From assembly GCF_051860505.1 (NCBI RefSeq), contig NZ_JBHYDX010000028.1:8534-72533 (forward strand): a stretch of DNA of 64,000 bases. The letters are read 5' to 3'. The stretch is from Pannonibacter sp051860505 (lineage in GTDB: Bacteria > Pseudomonadota > Alphaproteobacteria > Rhizobiales > Stappiaceae). Made by a program: the position numbers and the translations under genes. Shown here in pieces: positions 1-8,411 of this stretch; position 1 is the first letter of the stretch, and every line of letters starts with the position of its first letter. A model generated the notes under the pieces. It ran no database searches. It saw nothing but the letters and a program-made list of their open reading frames with translations, and was not told where the DNA came from.

Positions 1-470
1 AGCCTGCGATCGAGGTAAGCTTCAGCTAAGGCCAGGCTATCCGCGTCTGTGGCGGCCTCCCGCCACAGACCTCTCAATTCCTGCGGGGACAGGCTGTCAA
101 GGTCACGGCCACTGTAGGACCCGGTGAGCACCACGCCGGTCATCCGGCCGCTGTCATGGTCCAGTTCCATTTCGATCAGGGCCGTTCGCACCCGAGACTT
201 TTGCCCACTCGCCGGCTTAGAATTTCCGCGCGACATCGGCCAACCCCTCGCCCCTCCGATCAGCCCCAGCAAGGTAGCCCCGAAAATGGCCGCCGGCACA
301 GCCAGCCCGAAGCGGCCGGTGAAACCGAGCCCGAGGGCGACTGCCAGCAGCAGGACGCCTGCGGTCGTCTTCAGATTGCGGGCAAGACTGGCCGGACTGG
401 CCGCAATGAATTTCTTGCCGAAATACACATAGGCGAGAAGCAGGGCGGCCCCGGCAATGAGATAAACCAT
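1..470 (-). CDS. J-domain-type membrane protein, N-terminal part (cut by window edge)
   Basis: The frame opens at the ATG at 470 and stays open to the window edge, so the 3' end is missing. The visible 156 residues begin with a membrane segment (MVYLIAGAALLLAYVYFG), followed by two more hydrophobic stretches around residues 28-60. Next comes a soluble part with the motif ALIEMELDHDSGRMTG. This layout is known from alphaproteobacterial DnaJ-domain membrane proteins, which carry the J domain at the C-terminus; that domain lies outside the window, so the chaperone role is inferred. Its start overlaps the stop of the VWA gene (TGATG), which implies translational coupling. Confidence 0.6.
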   Translation of the reverse strand, partial: MVYLIAGAALLLAYVYFGKKFIAASPASLARNLKTTAGVLLLAVALGLGFTGRFGLAVPAAIFGATLLGLIGGARGWPMSRGNSKPASGQKSRVRTALIEMELDHDSGRMTGVVLTGSYSGRDLDSLSPQELRGLWREAATDADSLALAEAYLDRR

Positions 471-1216
471 CAAATTTCCATCTGTTGCAGCAGCAGCCGT
501 GCACCGCCTGCGCCCCGCGCCTCAAGCGCCCGCAATCCGTCCAGGCCGCCGCTGGCATAGGCCGCGACCGCCCGAAGCAAGGCGCCGAGTTCCGCCGCCG
601 CACGGCCATCGAACCGCAGATGCACGCCGCGCGTCAGCCGGGCGATTTCCGCAAAGGCGATGCTGGCGTCAGGATCGGCGCCTTCCTGGAACAGGAACAC
701 CGGCACGCCGAGCAAGGCAAGCTCCCCCGCCCGCGCGCAGAGAAGATCCACATCCTCCTCGACACAATCCCCGACATAGACAAGGGCTTTCAACCCACCG
801 GCCCCGGCAGCGTCCCTTGCGGCGGAGAGCACCTTGCGGATCTGGGTGTGGCCGCCCTGGCAGGTGACCTTGTCCATCATCCGTGCAAGCGCCCTGGCGT
901 CCGGAACCCAGGGCGAGGCGCGGCATTCGTCAAACCCGCGAAAATACACGAGCTTCACCTCAAGGCCACCGGCGCGGGCGGCCTCGTCAAACATCGCGGC
1001 CTGCAGGTCTCGGGCCCGATCCCAGGTCGGCTGGCGGCTCATGGTGGCATCGAGGGCGAACATGAGACGGACGGACGGAGCGCCGGTTGCAGCCGGCATC
1101 GTGGCGCGGTTCAGGAAAGCGGCGATCTCGGCCGGCGCGGATTTTGCGGCGACCGCGCCGCCCGCCCCGGAACCGGTCGCGATAGTCTGCTTCGTGCGCT
1201 TGCTGGTCTCGTCCAT
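470..1216 (-). CDS. VWA domain-containing protein
   Basis: A protein of 248 residues. It contains a von Willebrand factor A fold with a MIDAS-like motif DATMSR in LMFALDATMSRQ and a second strand ending LVYVGDCVEEDVD. Proteins of this type bind a divalent metal and mediate protein-protein contacts. I chose the ATG at 1216 because GGAG lies 6 bases upstream; a TTG at 1264 in the same frame is less likely. There is no signal peptide, so it is probably cytoplasmic. It is coupled to the downstream J-domain-type membrane gene, suggesting a joint function that I cannot name. Confidence 0.8.
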   Translation of the reverse strand: MDETSKRTKQTIATGSGAGGAVAAKSAPAEIAAFLNRATMPAATGAPSVRLMFALDATMSRQPTWDRARDLQAAMFDEAARAGGLEVKLVYFRGFDECRASPWVPDARALARMMDKVTCQGGHTQIRKVLSAARDAAGAGGLKALVYVGDCVEEDVDLLCARAGELALLGVPVFLFQEGADPDASIAFAEIARLTRGVHLRFDGRAAAELGALLRAVAAYASGGLDGLRALEARGAGGARLLLQQMEI

Positions 1217-1354
1217 GCGGCTCCACCCTTCGCGACTGTCCGGGCGTGTGTTGTCCGGATTCAAGCCCTTGCCCTAAGGTTGGAGCCCTTTGCCGCGAAG
1301 GCAAGACCGGTTATCGCCTGACAGCGACTTCCCCGGTCGCAAATGCCGTCACGG

Positions 1355-1789
1355 CTACAAAAGCCCCAGCTCCGCCAGATCCCGCCGCATGTCTTCGGGC
1401 AACTCCTGGCCGCCCGAGCCGCCGCGCATGTCGGCGGGGGCCTCCTCGGCCTTGAGATAGCGCCAGCCCTGGAACGGGCGGCGCGGCTGCATCTGGGTCA
1501 GGATCAGGCGCGGCTCCAGCACCAGATCACAACGGTTGATGCCGTCTGCATCCTTGAAAGGCCGGATATCGACAAGATGCTGCCGCACCTGGATGTAACC
1601 CTTGATCACCCAGTAGAGCGATCCTCCACCCAGGATCTCCTCGCGCCGGGTCGGCACCATGCGGGTGGTATGGGTCTGTTCGCGTGGCAGGCCGGCCGCA
1701 GCCAGCTGATCCATGCGGAAGTCGATCCACGCCTGGAGGTCTTCTACGCTGTCCGCGCCGACGCAGAGTTTGACGATGTTCAATGCCAT
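1355..1789 (-). CDS. DUF1489 family protein
   Basis: A protein of 144 residues matching the alphaproteobacterial DUF1489 family, with the characteristic core YWVIKGYIQVRQHLVDIRPF and a following ILTQMQPRRPFQGWRYL. The function of the family is unknown. The ATG at 1789 is preferred over 1795 because AGGGA sits at normal distance from it. It is a soluble protein without signal or membrane segments. It lies head-to-head with the epimerase-like gene and about 140 bases upstream of the VWA gene on the same strand. Confidence 0.85.
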   Translation of the reverse strand: MALNIVKLCVGADSVEDLQAWIDFRMDQLAAAGLPREQTHTTRMVPTRREEILGGGSLYWVIKGYIQVRQHLVDIRPFKDADGINRCDLVLEPRLILTQMQPRRPFQGWRYLKAEEAPADMRGGSGGQELPEDMRRDLAELGLL

Positions 1790-1912
1790 GACCATTTCCC
1801 TAACAAGCGGCTCTGATCGGGCAAAGCCCCCTCTCCCGCCATATCGGGCTTATGCACAGGCCCGCCACCCCGCCCCCTTGCCTTTCCCCGGCGACGCAGC
1901 ATGATTGATCTT

Positions 1913-3274
1913 ATGGATGTTTTCTTGACCGGTGGAACCGGCACCATTGGCAGCGCAATCCTCAGACGCCTTCTGGCGGACGGGAAAACCGTTGCCGCGC
2001 TCGCGCGGTCTGCTGCCAGCGCCCGGTGGCTGGCCGATTCGGGCGCAACGCCCATCGCCGGCGACCTGGCCAATCCGGACGCGTGGATCGCGACTGCGGT
2101 CGCCTGTCGTGGCATCATTCACACCGGCGCGAGCTTTGGCCCGGACATGGCCGGCGAAGAACGCCGGTTTGTCTCGCTGCTGCGGCGCATGGTGCCCGAC
2201 CTGCCGGAACCGCCGAGACTGGTCTATACCGGAGGCATCTGGGCCTTCCCCGCCAGTCCGGATCAACCAATCAGCGAAAGCGCCGCCTTCGACCCGCTGC
2301 CGGCCTTCTCGCATCTGGGCGAACTGACGCGCTCGCTGTTGACGATCCCGCGCATGGGTGTCGCGGTCATTCATCCGGCGCTGGTTTCGGCGCCCGGACG
2401 CGGCCCGCTTGCCGAAATGGCCGAAGCCGCCGTCAGCGGCCAGCCCTTCGTGACCCGCGCCCGGACTGACACCATCTGGCCCCTCGTCGATGCCGATGAT
2501 CTGGCCGATCTCTACCTCCGGGCGCTGGCCTCGTCGCAGTTCCGTCTCAGCCTGATCGGAGCCGGACTTGCCGGCGCAAGCCTGTCCGACATCGCCGCTT
2601 GCGTTGCAGAGGCCTGCGGTGCCTCCGTCGCCATTGAAACGGCACCTGCCCCGGACGGCGATCCGCATCACGATTTTGCCGCCGGCTACGCCCGTTCGCA
2701 GATGGCGTCGTCGCTGCGAGCCCAGCGTATGCTGGGCTGGCGTCCCGTCTGCAACAGCCTGACGGCACTGGTTGAGGTTGCCGTCGGGCCGATCCCGGCT
2801 GCGCCGCGTTCTTCGGCAGTTCCGCTCCCGGTTCAACTCCCGGTTCAACTCCCAGTTCAGGCCGCAGCGGCCGTTGCTGTTGCCGCGCCTTTGACCGAGG
2901 CGATCAGCGCCCCGGAGACGGCGACAGAACCGTCCATGACAGCGCCGCCCTTGCCCGCTGACGCAGACGTTGCCCCGGATGCCTGGGCCGAGGATGAGTT
3001 GCCGCCCCTCCCCTTGCGCTCCCGGCCAGTGGGACCGGACGTTGAGACGGCAGGACCGTTCTCGAACGACTTGGAGACCCTGCCAACGCAGCCGGAGGAC
3101 CTGGAGGCTGACAGGCTTCCAGAACTGGTGCGGGAGGTCGACCCGGACTTCCTCACCCCGGACGCAGACGGGTTAATCGATCTCCTGGACGAACAACCGC
3201 TGGACGCTGCCGATGTGGACGAACCAGTAGACGCGTCTATGGACGATAGGCTTCCCCCGGAAACGAAACCGTAA
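1913..3274 (+). CDS. NAD-dependent epimerase/dehydratase-like protein with long acidic C-terminal tail
   Basis: Residues 1-290 form an extended short-chain dehydrogenase fold: the Rossmann motif GGTGTIG lies right after the start, and later come VYTGGIWAF and a substrate-side segment ending MLGWRPV. Such proteins bind NAD(P) and act on sugar nucleotides or related ketones; the substrate here is unknown. From about residue 300 to the end (453) the protein is rich in Pro, Ala, Asp and Glu and includes three LPVQ repeats; this tail is not part of the usual fold and looks disordered. The start could also be the ATG at 1901; neither has a clear ribosome binding site. Confidence 0.75.
   Translation: MDVFLTGGTGTIGSAILRRLLADGKTVAALARSAASARWLADSGATPIAGDLANPDAWIATAVACRGIIHTGASFGPDMAGEERRFVSLLRRMVPDLPEPPRLVYTGGIWAFPASPDQPISESAAFDPLPAFSHLGELTRSLLTIPRMGVAVIHPALVSAPGRGPLAEMAEAAVSGQPFVTRARTDTIWPLVDADDLADLYLRALASSQFRLSLIGAGLAGASLSDIAACVAEACGASVAIETAPAPDGDPHHDFAAGYARSQMASSLRAQRMLGWRPVCNSLTALVEVAVGPIPAAPRSSAVPLPVQLPVQLPVQAAAAVAVAAPLTEAISAPETATEPSMTAPPLPADADVAPDAWAEDELPPLPLRSRPVGPDVETAGPFSNDLETLPTQPEDLEADRLPELVREVDPDFLTPDADGLIDLLDEQPLDAADVDEPVDASMDDRLPPETKP
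2825..2860 (+). repeat. Three tandem 12-bp units inside the epimerase-like gene
   Basis: Two exact copies of CTCCCGGTTCAA are followed by a third with two changes (CTCCCAGTTCAG). They encode repeated LPVQ at the junction between the enzyme fold and the acidic tail. In-frame 12-bp units can expand or contract without breaking the gene. Confidence 0.9.
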
Positions 3275-3329
3275 CGGGGCTTCGCTACGCTGCGTCATTG
3301 GGCCGATACGCGCCCCGGAGCCCGTAGCC

Positions 3330-3884
3330 ATGCCACGTCGCCTCGCTGCCTTTTTCGTTGCAGCCGTCTTGCTCGTGGGGACGGGATTGCGCGTCGGGGC
3401 AGAGGAGCATACGTCGGACCTGATTGCGCTTGGTCCGTATCAGGTGGTCAACACTGCCGGGTTCGCAACGGATGCCGACGGACAGCGCGAGGACCTGCCG
3501 ACCGATCTTCGGTCCGTCGAGGTCCTGCTTGATCTGACCCGCGATCGCACGGTAATGGTGCTGACGTTCGAGACAATGCGCCTGACGCTGCCGCGGCTGT
3601 GGAACGGCCTAGCGGCTGTGGACTGGGGCAGCAGCGGCGCGATCACTTTGCGCCGCGAGGATATCCTGACGCTGACCGGCAAGGAGACGCTGGAGCAGGT
3701 CGACACCTTCGGCGCGCGGATCGACTGGCCAGGCGTCGGGCCGGCAACCCTGGTTATGTTCGAGGCAGGTGGCAGCAGCTTTGCCGGGTTCCTAATCAGC
3801 AAGCCAGGCGGCCGGACCATCGTGCGCCAGATGGAAGCCCATCGCTATTTCGCCAGCCGCCCCCGCGCCGCCCGTGGACGCTGA
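3330..3884 (+). CDS. Secreted protein of unknown function
   Basis: A protein of 184 residues with a typical signal peptide (two Arg, then a hydrophobic run AAFFVAAVLLVGTGL, likely cut near GAEE). The mature part is about 160 residues, probably mostly beta strands, with no Cys and no motif I recognise. It is probably periplasmic. The gene follows the epimerase-like gene on the same strand after 55 bases and is followed by a strong bidirectional hairpin. No function can be assigned. Confidence 0.7.
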   Translation: MPRRLAAFFVAAVLLVGTGLRVGAEEHTSDLIALGPYQVVNTAGFATDADGQREDLPTDLRSVEVLLDLTRDRTVMVLTFETMRLTLPRLWNGLAAVDWGSSGAITLRREDILTLTGKETLEQVDTFGARIDWPGVGPATLVMFEAGGSSFAGFLISKPGGRTIVRQMEAHRYFASRPRAARGR

Positions 3885-3914
3885 CCTGCCGGGATCCCCA
3901 TGCCTCAAAAGACG

Positions 3915-3940
3915 AAAGGCGCGGAGTGCTCCGCGCCTTT
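3915..3940. terminator. Bidirectional terminator hairpin
   Basis: A 12-bp perfect stem AAAGGCGCGGAG/CTCCGCGCCTTT with a two-base centre lies between two convergent genes, 31 bases after the secreted-protein stop and 28 bases after the stop of the small membrane protein on the minus strand. Flanking A and T bases fit rho-independent termination in both directions. Confidence 0.85.
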
Positions 3941-3967
3941 GTCAAACTGGATGTCCGGAAGCCGGGT

Positions 3968-4102
3968 TCAGCGGACGACGGTGACTGCCGTCTTGGCAGT
4001 TTCAACGTCGGCGAACAGCATGACCAGAGCCAGCATGCCCCCGAGAACGAGTACCGTCCAAACGGTAACGCCCCAGCAGGACTTCTGTACGTTTTCGTCC
4101 AT
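3968..4102 (-). CDS. Small single-pass membrane protein (44 aa)
   Basis: The product begins MDENVQKSCWGVTVW and has one membrane segment (TVWTVLVLGGMLALVMLFA). The start at 4102 is supported by AAGGG about 6 bases upstream; a longer reading from 4216 lacks such support. A hairpin terminator follows. I do not recognise the family. Correct start signals, a clean transmembrane segment and its own terminator argue that it is a real gene. Confidence 0.65.
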   Translation of the reverse strand: MDENVQKSCWGVTVWTVLVLGGMLALVMLFADVETAKTAVTVVR

Positions 4103-4358
4103 GAAAACCCTTGTGATCCGCGCCGCCCCCGGCTCCCGCAGGACCCGAATATGGCGGCTTTGCGGCATGAGATTTAATGACTTCCTAATACCTTCGCAAG
4201 CGCAAAAACAGGGCATCTGATGCGCCGGCTATGCATTGCTTGCAATTGCCCCAATGGGATCAAACGCTTGCCGTTTCGCGGTGTCCCGTTGATAAAATGC
4301 AGCCATCGGGATCGCTGTTGAATCGATTTAACCAATCCGCAATGAGTAGGACGATTTG

Positions 4359-5117
4359 ATGACCGCACTTGCCCCGCTCGACTGGATCGCCGTTGGCTGG
4401 TTTCTCACGGCCTGGATGGGTTTCAACCTGATTGTCGAGGTTTCACCGCTGAAGACGCGCACACTGTCAATGCGGATGGAAGCCTATCGCTATAGCTGGA
4501 TGCGGATGATGGCGAGCCGGCAGGTGCGAATCATGGACACCGCGATCCTCACCGGGCTGCAGCAGGGCACGGCGTTCTTTGCCTCAACGGCGCTGCTGGC
4601 CATCGGCGGGGCCTTTACCCTGCTCAATGCGGCCGACCGCATCGTCGAGATTGCCGGTGATCTCTCCGTCCCGGTCGTTGCCAACCGGACCTTGTGGGAA
4701 GTCAAGGTGCTGGGGCTGATGCTGATCTTCGCCTATGCGTTCTTCAAGTTCAGCTGGGCCTATCGCCTTTTCAACTACGCCAGCATCGTCATGGGATCGG
4801 TGCCCGATGCAGCGACGACGGATCGCGAGGGTCTGGCCAGCACCGTCCATAAGGCCGGCAAGCTGAACGCGCTGGCCGGCCGGCATTTCAACCGTGGCCA
4901 ACGCGCATTCTTCTTTTCGATCGGTTTCATGGGCTGGTTCGCCGGGCCGCATGCGCTGGGGGTCACCACCCTCGCGGTCCTGATCGTGCTCCTGCGGCGT
5001 CAGTTCGCGTCAAACGCCCTTGAGGCGATCAGCGATTCCGAACAGGCCCCCTCCGTGCCGATCAACGAGACGTCCGGGGCAAACACCGACACCGGGTCCT
5101 CGAATCCTTTCACGTAA
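4359..5117 (+). CDS. DUF599 family membrane protein
   Basis: A protein of 252 residues matching DUF599: N-terminal segment LDWIAVGWFLTAWMGFN, the conserved block SWMRMMASRQVRIMDTAI, then GTAFFASTALLAIGG. About four membrane segments are expected (near residues 8-25, 68-92, 112-130 and 185-210). Function unknown. GTAGGA lies 8 bases before the ATG at 4359; a TTG one codon earlier is less likely. Its last 118 bases overlap the 3' end of the convergent cyclase gene, so the polar tail after residue 215 is encoded by DNA that also encodes the cyclase C-terminus. Confidence 0.8.
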   Translation: MTALAPLDWIAVGWFLTAWMGFNLIVEVSPLKTRTLSMRMEAYRYSWMRMMASRQVRIMDTAILTGLQQGTAFFASTALLAIGGAFTLLNAADRIVEIAGDLSVPVVANRTLWEVKVLGLMLIFAYAFFKFSWAYRLFNYASIVMGSVPDAATTDREGLASTVHKAGKLNALAGRHFNRGQRAFFFSIGFMGWFAGPHALGVTTLAVLIVLLRRQFASNALEAISDSEQAPSVPINETSGANTDTGSSNPFT

Positions 5118-6244
5118 TAGGTTCCGTGCAGCTTGTGCCGGCATCCCATCAGGTCGGCGACCGCGTCCGAGACCAGAATATCCCTGTCGAGATGCTTGGC
5201 GAGATCGGCAACGCGCGAGGCAAGGTTGACAACCGGACCAACCACGGTGAAGTCGAGCCGTGTCGCACTGCCGACATTGCCGAAGAACACATCCCCGGCA
5301 TGCAGGGCAATGCCGGCCCGGATCTGCGGTATTTCCTCACAGCAACTGGCATTTACATCCGCAATCCGCAGCACTGCATCGCGCGCTGCAAGCAGCGCCC
5401 GGCCTGCGGCATCCCGGGCCTCGACCTGATCGGTGTAGGGAAAGATCGCCATCACCTCGTCGCCGATGAATTTCAGCACCTCGCCGCCATGCGCCTCGAC
5501 GGTCTCGGCAATCGCTCCGAAATAATTGTTCAGCAGCGAAATCAGCTTGTCGCCCGGCAACTTGTTGGACAGCTGCGTGAAGCCGCGCAGATCGGCAAAG
5601 GTCACTACCGCCGAAATCAGCTCACCTTCGCCGCGCTTGATGCTGCCGTTCAGCACCTTGCTGCCGGCGCGCGGGCCGACATAGGTGTTGAGCACGGTCT
5701 CGGCCGTGCGGCGCAGGGTGTTGAGTTCACAGATCAGCCCGAGCGGCCGCACGATGGTCTCGAAAACGGCAATATGCGATACGGTAAAGCCGCCCGGCGC
5801 TCTGGTCGCAAGCGTCAGCGCCTTGGTGGAGCCGTCGCTGAAGGGCATCGGCAGCGCAAGATAGTCCGTATAGCCCGCCGCCCTGAGGTCGGGAATAACG
5901 CCATATTCCCAGGCTTCCGGCTCGGGCGTGATGCGCACACGCACGGCACGGCCCTCGACATAGACAACCTTGAGCGGGCTGCTGTTGTAAGCCTCTTCGA
6001 GATTCTCTGCTTCCAGGTAACGGCGCAAGGCCCGCTCCCCGTCCGTCGTCCAGATGGCGCTTTCAGCGCGGACATTGGGGTGCAGCAGCGTGATGCCCGT
6101 GGTGATCCGGTCGACCGGAACCTTCGCCTCGTTCAGCCGCTTGCCGAGTTCGCCAACGAGCACCAGACTGTCCTTGATGCCAATCGCATCTCCCGACAGC
6201 CATTGCATCACTTGCGCTGCGATCAGCGGTGCCTCCAGCGACAT
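5000..6244 (-). CDS. Class III adenylate/guanylate cyclase
   Basis: A protein of 414 residues. The C-terminal half (about 205-390) is a class III cyclase homology domain: the first metal Asp in VTFADLRGFTQLSN, a Lys and the second metal Asp in LKFIGDEVMAIFP, and the transition-state Asn and Arg in VVNLASRV. It therefore should make cAMP or cGMP from ATP or GTP; the Thr in DFTVVG is compatible with adenine. The N-terminal 190 residues look like a sensory or dimerisation region without membrane segments. GAGGAA precedes the ATG at 6244. A CRP-like palindrome at 7889-7905 hints that cAMP signalling operates in this cell. Confidence 0.9.
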   Translation of the reverse strand: MSLEAPLIAAQVMQWLSGDAIGIKDSLVLVGELGKRLNEAKVPVDRITTGITLLHPNVRAESAIWTTDGERALRRYLEAENLEEAYNSSPLKVVYVEGRAVRVRITPEPEAWEYGVIPDLRAAGYTDYLALPMPFSDGSTKALTLATRAPGGFTVSHIAVFETIVRPLGLICELNTLRRTAETVLNTYVGPRAGSKVLNGSIKRGEGELISAVVTFADLRGFTQLSNKLPGDKLISLLNNYFGAIAETVEAHGGEVLKFIGDEVMAIFPYTDQVEARDAAGRALLAARDAVLRIADVNASCCEEIPQIRAGIALHAGDVFFGNVGSATRLDFTVVGPVVNLASRVADLAKHLDRDILVSDAVADLMGCRHKLHGTYYVKGFEDPVSVFAPDVSLIGTEGACSESLIASRAFDAN

Positions 6245-6371
6245 GGCCGGTTCCTCACATTTTGATTTCCAACCCTGAAGATAGGGCTCGCTCGCCCTGC
6301 TTGAAAGACACCAGGACCGGAAAACGACTGTTCACCGGCAAAGAACAATGGCTGGATCCCGGATGCCTGGC

Positions 6372-7172
6372 TCAGGGAGCGGGAAACAGGGCACTGCTGC
6401 GTCCGCTTGCCCAATAGGCCACGAGACCGATCCATTCGCGCACGCCCAGATCAAGCCGGGTCAGCCCCTCGGAGATCGCATCAAAGCCGAGCCAGCGATC
6501 TTCATCCCCACGCGTGCGCCAGTCGACCGGATAGGGAACAAGCCCGGTCCAGCCCGCCTGGCGGAAGACGCCCATGGCGCGCGGCATATGCATGGCGGAG
6601 GTAACCAGAAGATAGGTCTCGCCCTCCTTCGGCCGCAGCAGGGCCCGGGTTTCCATGGCATTTTCCCAGGTGTTGCGCGACTTGTCTTCCAGCACGACCA
6701 ACGCAGGGTCGAGACCGAAACCGTCGAAGATCCGCCCGGCCGCCACGGCCTCGGTGGTTGTATTGCCGAACAGGACCCCCTGCCCGCCGGTATGAACGAT
6801 GCGGGCCTGCGGATACCGCCGTGCCAGTTCCGGCACCACGGTAAGACGCTCCCCGGCGGTGGTGATCGCCGGATAGGGCCGCGCCCCGGACACCACCGTG
6901 TCGATCGCTCCCCCCAGGACAATGATCGCATCCACCTGTTCGGGAAGCGGATCGGGCTGGGAAAAGCGGTTCTCGAGCGGCAGCAGCACCAGATTGGCCA
7001 GCGGCGAATATCCGGCCACAGCAAGACCGAGCGCCGCTGCGATCATCAGGCCCCGGCCGATGCGACGCGTCCTTGAAAACAGCAGCGCAAACGCCCCGAC
7101 GAGCAGCATCAGGACAAGGAAGTTCGACGGCCGAACCAGCATGAAGAACAATTTCGACAGATAAAAGAACAT
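6372..7172 (-). CDS. ElyC/SanA/YdcF-like DUF218 membrane protein
   Basis: A protein of 266 residues. Two N-terminal membrane segments (about 8-34 and 40-60) are followed by a DUF218 domain with AIIVLGGAI, VHTGGQG, SRNTWENA and YLLVTSAMHMPRAMGVF. The N-terminus resembles ElyC, an E. coli envelope protein linked to peptidoglycan and lipid-carrier metabolism. The domain should face the periplasm. The gene is divergent from thiE with 57 bases between starts. Confidence 0.85.
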   Translation of the reverse strand: MFFYLSKLFFMLVRPSNFLVLMLLVGAFALLFSRTRRIGRGLMIAAALGLAVAGYSPLANLVLLPLENRFSQPDPLPEQVDAIIVLGGAIDTVVSGARPYPAITTAGERLTVVPELARRYPQARIVHTGGQGVLFGNTTTEAVAAGRIFDGFGLDPALVVLEDKSRNTWENAMETRALLRPKEGETYLLVTSAMHMPRAMGVFRQAGWTGLVPYPVDWRTRGDEDRWLGFDAISEGLTRLDLGVREWIGLVAYWASGRSSALFPAP

Positions 7173-7229
7173 GGTACCCGGCCAAATCTGCTATGTGCCA
7201 TTCCAATGTGCCGCGACCGGAGCCGCTGT

Positions 7230-7838
7230 GTGACCCTCGACCGCTTCTATCTCATCGTGAACTCGGCCAGCTGGATCGAACGCCTTCTGCCGGTCGGCTT
7301 GCCACTCGTCCAGCTTCGGGTCAAGGATCTCGACGAAGAAGGGACGCACGCGGAGATCCGCCGGTCGCTCACCTTGTGCAGACAGGCTGGTGCAACGCTG
7401 ATTGTCAACGATCATTGGCAGGCGGCCATTCGCTGCGGCGCTGACTGGGTCCATCTCGGCCAGGAGGACCTGGACACCGCCGACATTCCAGCCCTGCGCG
7501 CAGCCGGCATCCGGATCGGCATTTCGACCCACACGCCAGCCGAGCTGGACCGGGCGCTTGCCTTTGCTCCCGACTATGTTGCCCTCGGGCCGATCTATGA
7601 AGCCAGGGGCAAGAAGGTCGATTATCCGACACAAGGGCTGGCCAGGATCGGCGAGTGGCGGCAGCGCGTATCCTGCCCGCTCGTCGCTATCGGCGGCATC
7701 ACACTCGACACTGCCCCGGCGGTGTTTGCTGCCGGCGCTGACAGCGTCTGCGTCATTACCGATGTGCTTGGAGCTGCCGACCCCGAGGCCCGCTGCACCG
7801 CATGGCTGACGGCCCGCCAGAGTTGGCCGCGGGTCTGA
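7230..7838 (+). CDS. thiE: Thiamine phosphate synthase
   Basis: A protein of 202 residues with a TIM-barrel. Recognisable parts are PLVQLRVKD, TLIVNDHW, DWVHLGQEDLD, the phosphate loops GISTH and LVAIGGI, and VALGPIYEARGKKVDYPTQG, which places it with the alphaproteobacterial type. It joins the thiazole and pyrimidine phosphates to make thiamine phosphate. The GTG at 7230 gives the usual N-terminus VTLDRFYLIV; an upstream ATG at 7206 would add eight unusual residues. No other thiamine gene is nearby. Confidence 0.85.
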   Translation: MTLDRFYLIVNSASWIERLLPVGLPLVQLRVKDLDEEGTHAEIRRSLTLCRQAGATLIVNDHWQAAIRCGADWVHLGQEDLDTADIPALRAAGIRIGISTHTPAELDRALAFAPDYVALGPIYEARGKKVDYPTQGLARIGEWRQRVSCPLVAIGGITLDTAPAVFAAGADSVCVITDVLGAADPEARCTAWLTARQSWPRV

Positions 7839-7888
7839 GGGAACCGGCGAACTGACATGAGGCGACAGCCTGGCGGATTGCGGCAAGT

Positions 7889-7905
7889 CGTGACCCAGAT
7901 CACAT
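7889..7905. promoter_or_regulatory. CRP/FNR-family operator-like palindrome
   Basis: The sequence CGTGACCCAGATCACAT contains GTGA-N6-TCAC and differs from the CRP consensus TGTGA-N6-TCACA at one core base. It lies about 62 bases before the start of the truncated-globin-like gene and 51 bases after thiE, a normal place for an activator or repressor site. The binding protein is inferred. Confidence 0.5.
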
Positions 7906-7933
7906 GTCCAGACCGCGTTCCGTTCCACTGTCG

Positions 7934-7960
7934 CGATGTGGAGACAGGATTCTCACATCG
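7934..7960. promoter_or_regulatory. Inverted repeat just upstream of truncated-globin-like gene
   Basis: CGATGTGGAGA and TCTCACATCG pair with one bulged base around a short loop, ending 7 bases before the likely ATG. In RNA this hairpin would sit on or next to the ribosome binding site, so it may lower translation. Confidence 0.4.
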
Positions 7961-7966
7961 GGGCAC

Positions 7967-8350
7967 ATGATCATGACACTTTACCTGGAACTTGGCGGCC
8001 GGACTGCCATCCTGAACGCCGTCAGCGCGGCCCTCGCCGGCACGGATGCGACCCAGCCCGGCACGGCTGAGGATTTTACCGAACTCCTGGTGTTCCTGTT
8101 CGGTGGTGCGCCGGTCTATGAGGGGCCGGCCCTGCATCAGACTCTCGGGCCCGTCTGCCGCGATCATACCGGTTTCGACCGGCTCGCCGACGCGCTGACC
8201 CGCGCATTGATCCGGTCGCCGCAGACCAGGCCGCTCGACCATGATGTGCGCAGGACGCTTGAGCAGATCCGCTGCCATGCCGTGCGCGGCCCCCATCCTG
8301 TCGCACTGTCGGCAGCGCCCGTGGCCGTGCAGCATCCCCGTTTCGGCTGA
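7967..8350 (+). CDS. Degenerate group 1 truncated-hemoglobin-like protein
   Basis: A protein of about 127 residues. The start LYLELGGRTAI and the block FTELLVFLFGGAPVYEGPAL match group 1 truncated globins (typical: LYERLGG and LGGPxxYxG). The stretch that normally follows the first helix is about 20 residues short, and by my alignment the position of the proximal heme His is a Leu (LHQTLGPV), with a His three residues earlier. Heme and oxygen binding are therefore doubtful. The start may be 7967 or 7973. An ORF start at 7904 is unlikely because it would overlap the regulatory region. Confidence 0.55.
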   Translation: MIMTLYLELGGRTAILNAVSAALAGTDATQPGTAEDFTELLVFLFGGAPVYEGPALHQTLGPVCRDHTGFDRLADALTRALIRSPQTRPLDHDVRRTLEQIRCHAVRGPHPVALSAAPVAVQHPRFG

Positions 8351-8411
8351 AGCGCCAGCACATTGCAGGCACGCGGTGCCAGCATGCGCCAGGACTTCAA
8401 TCCTGACAGAC

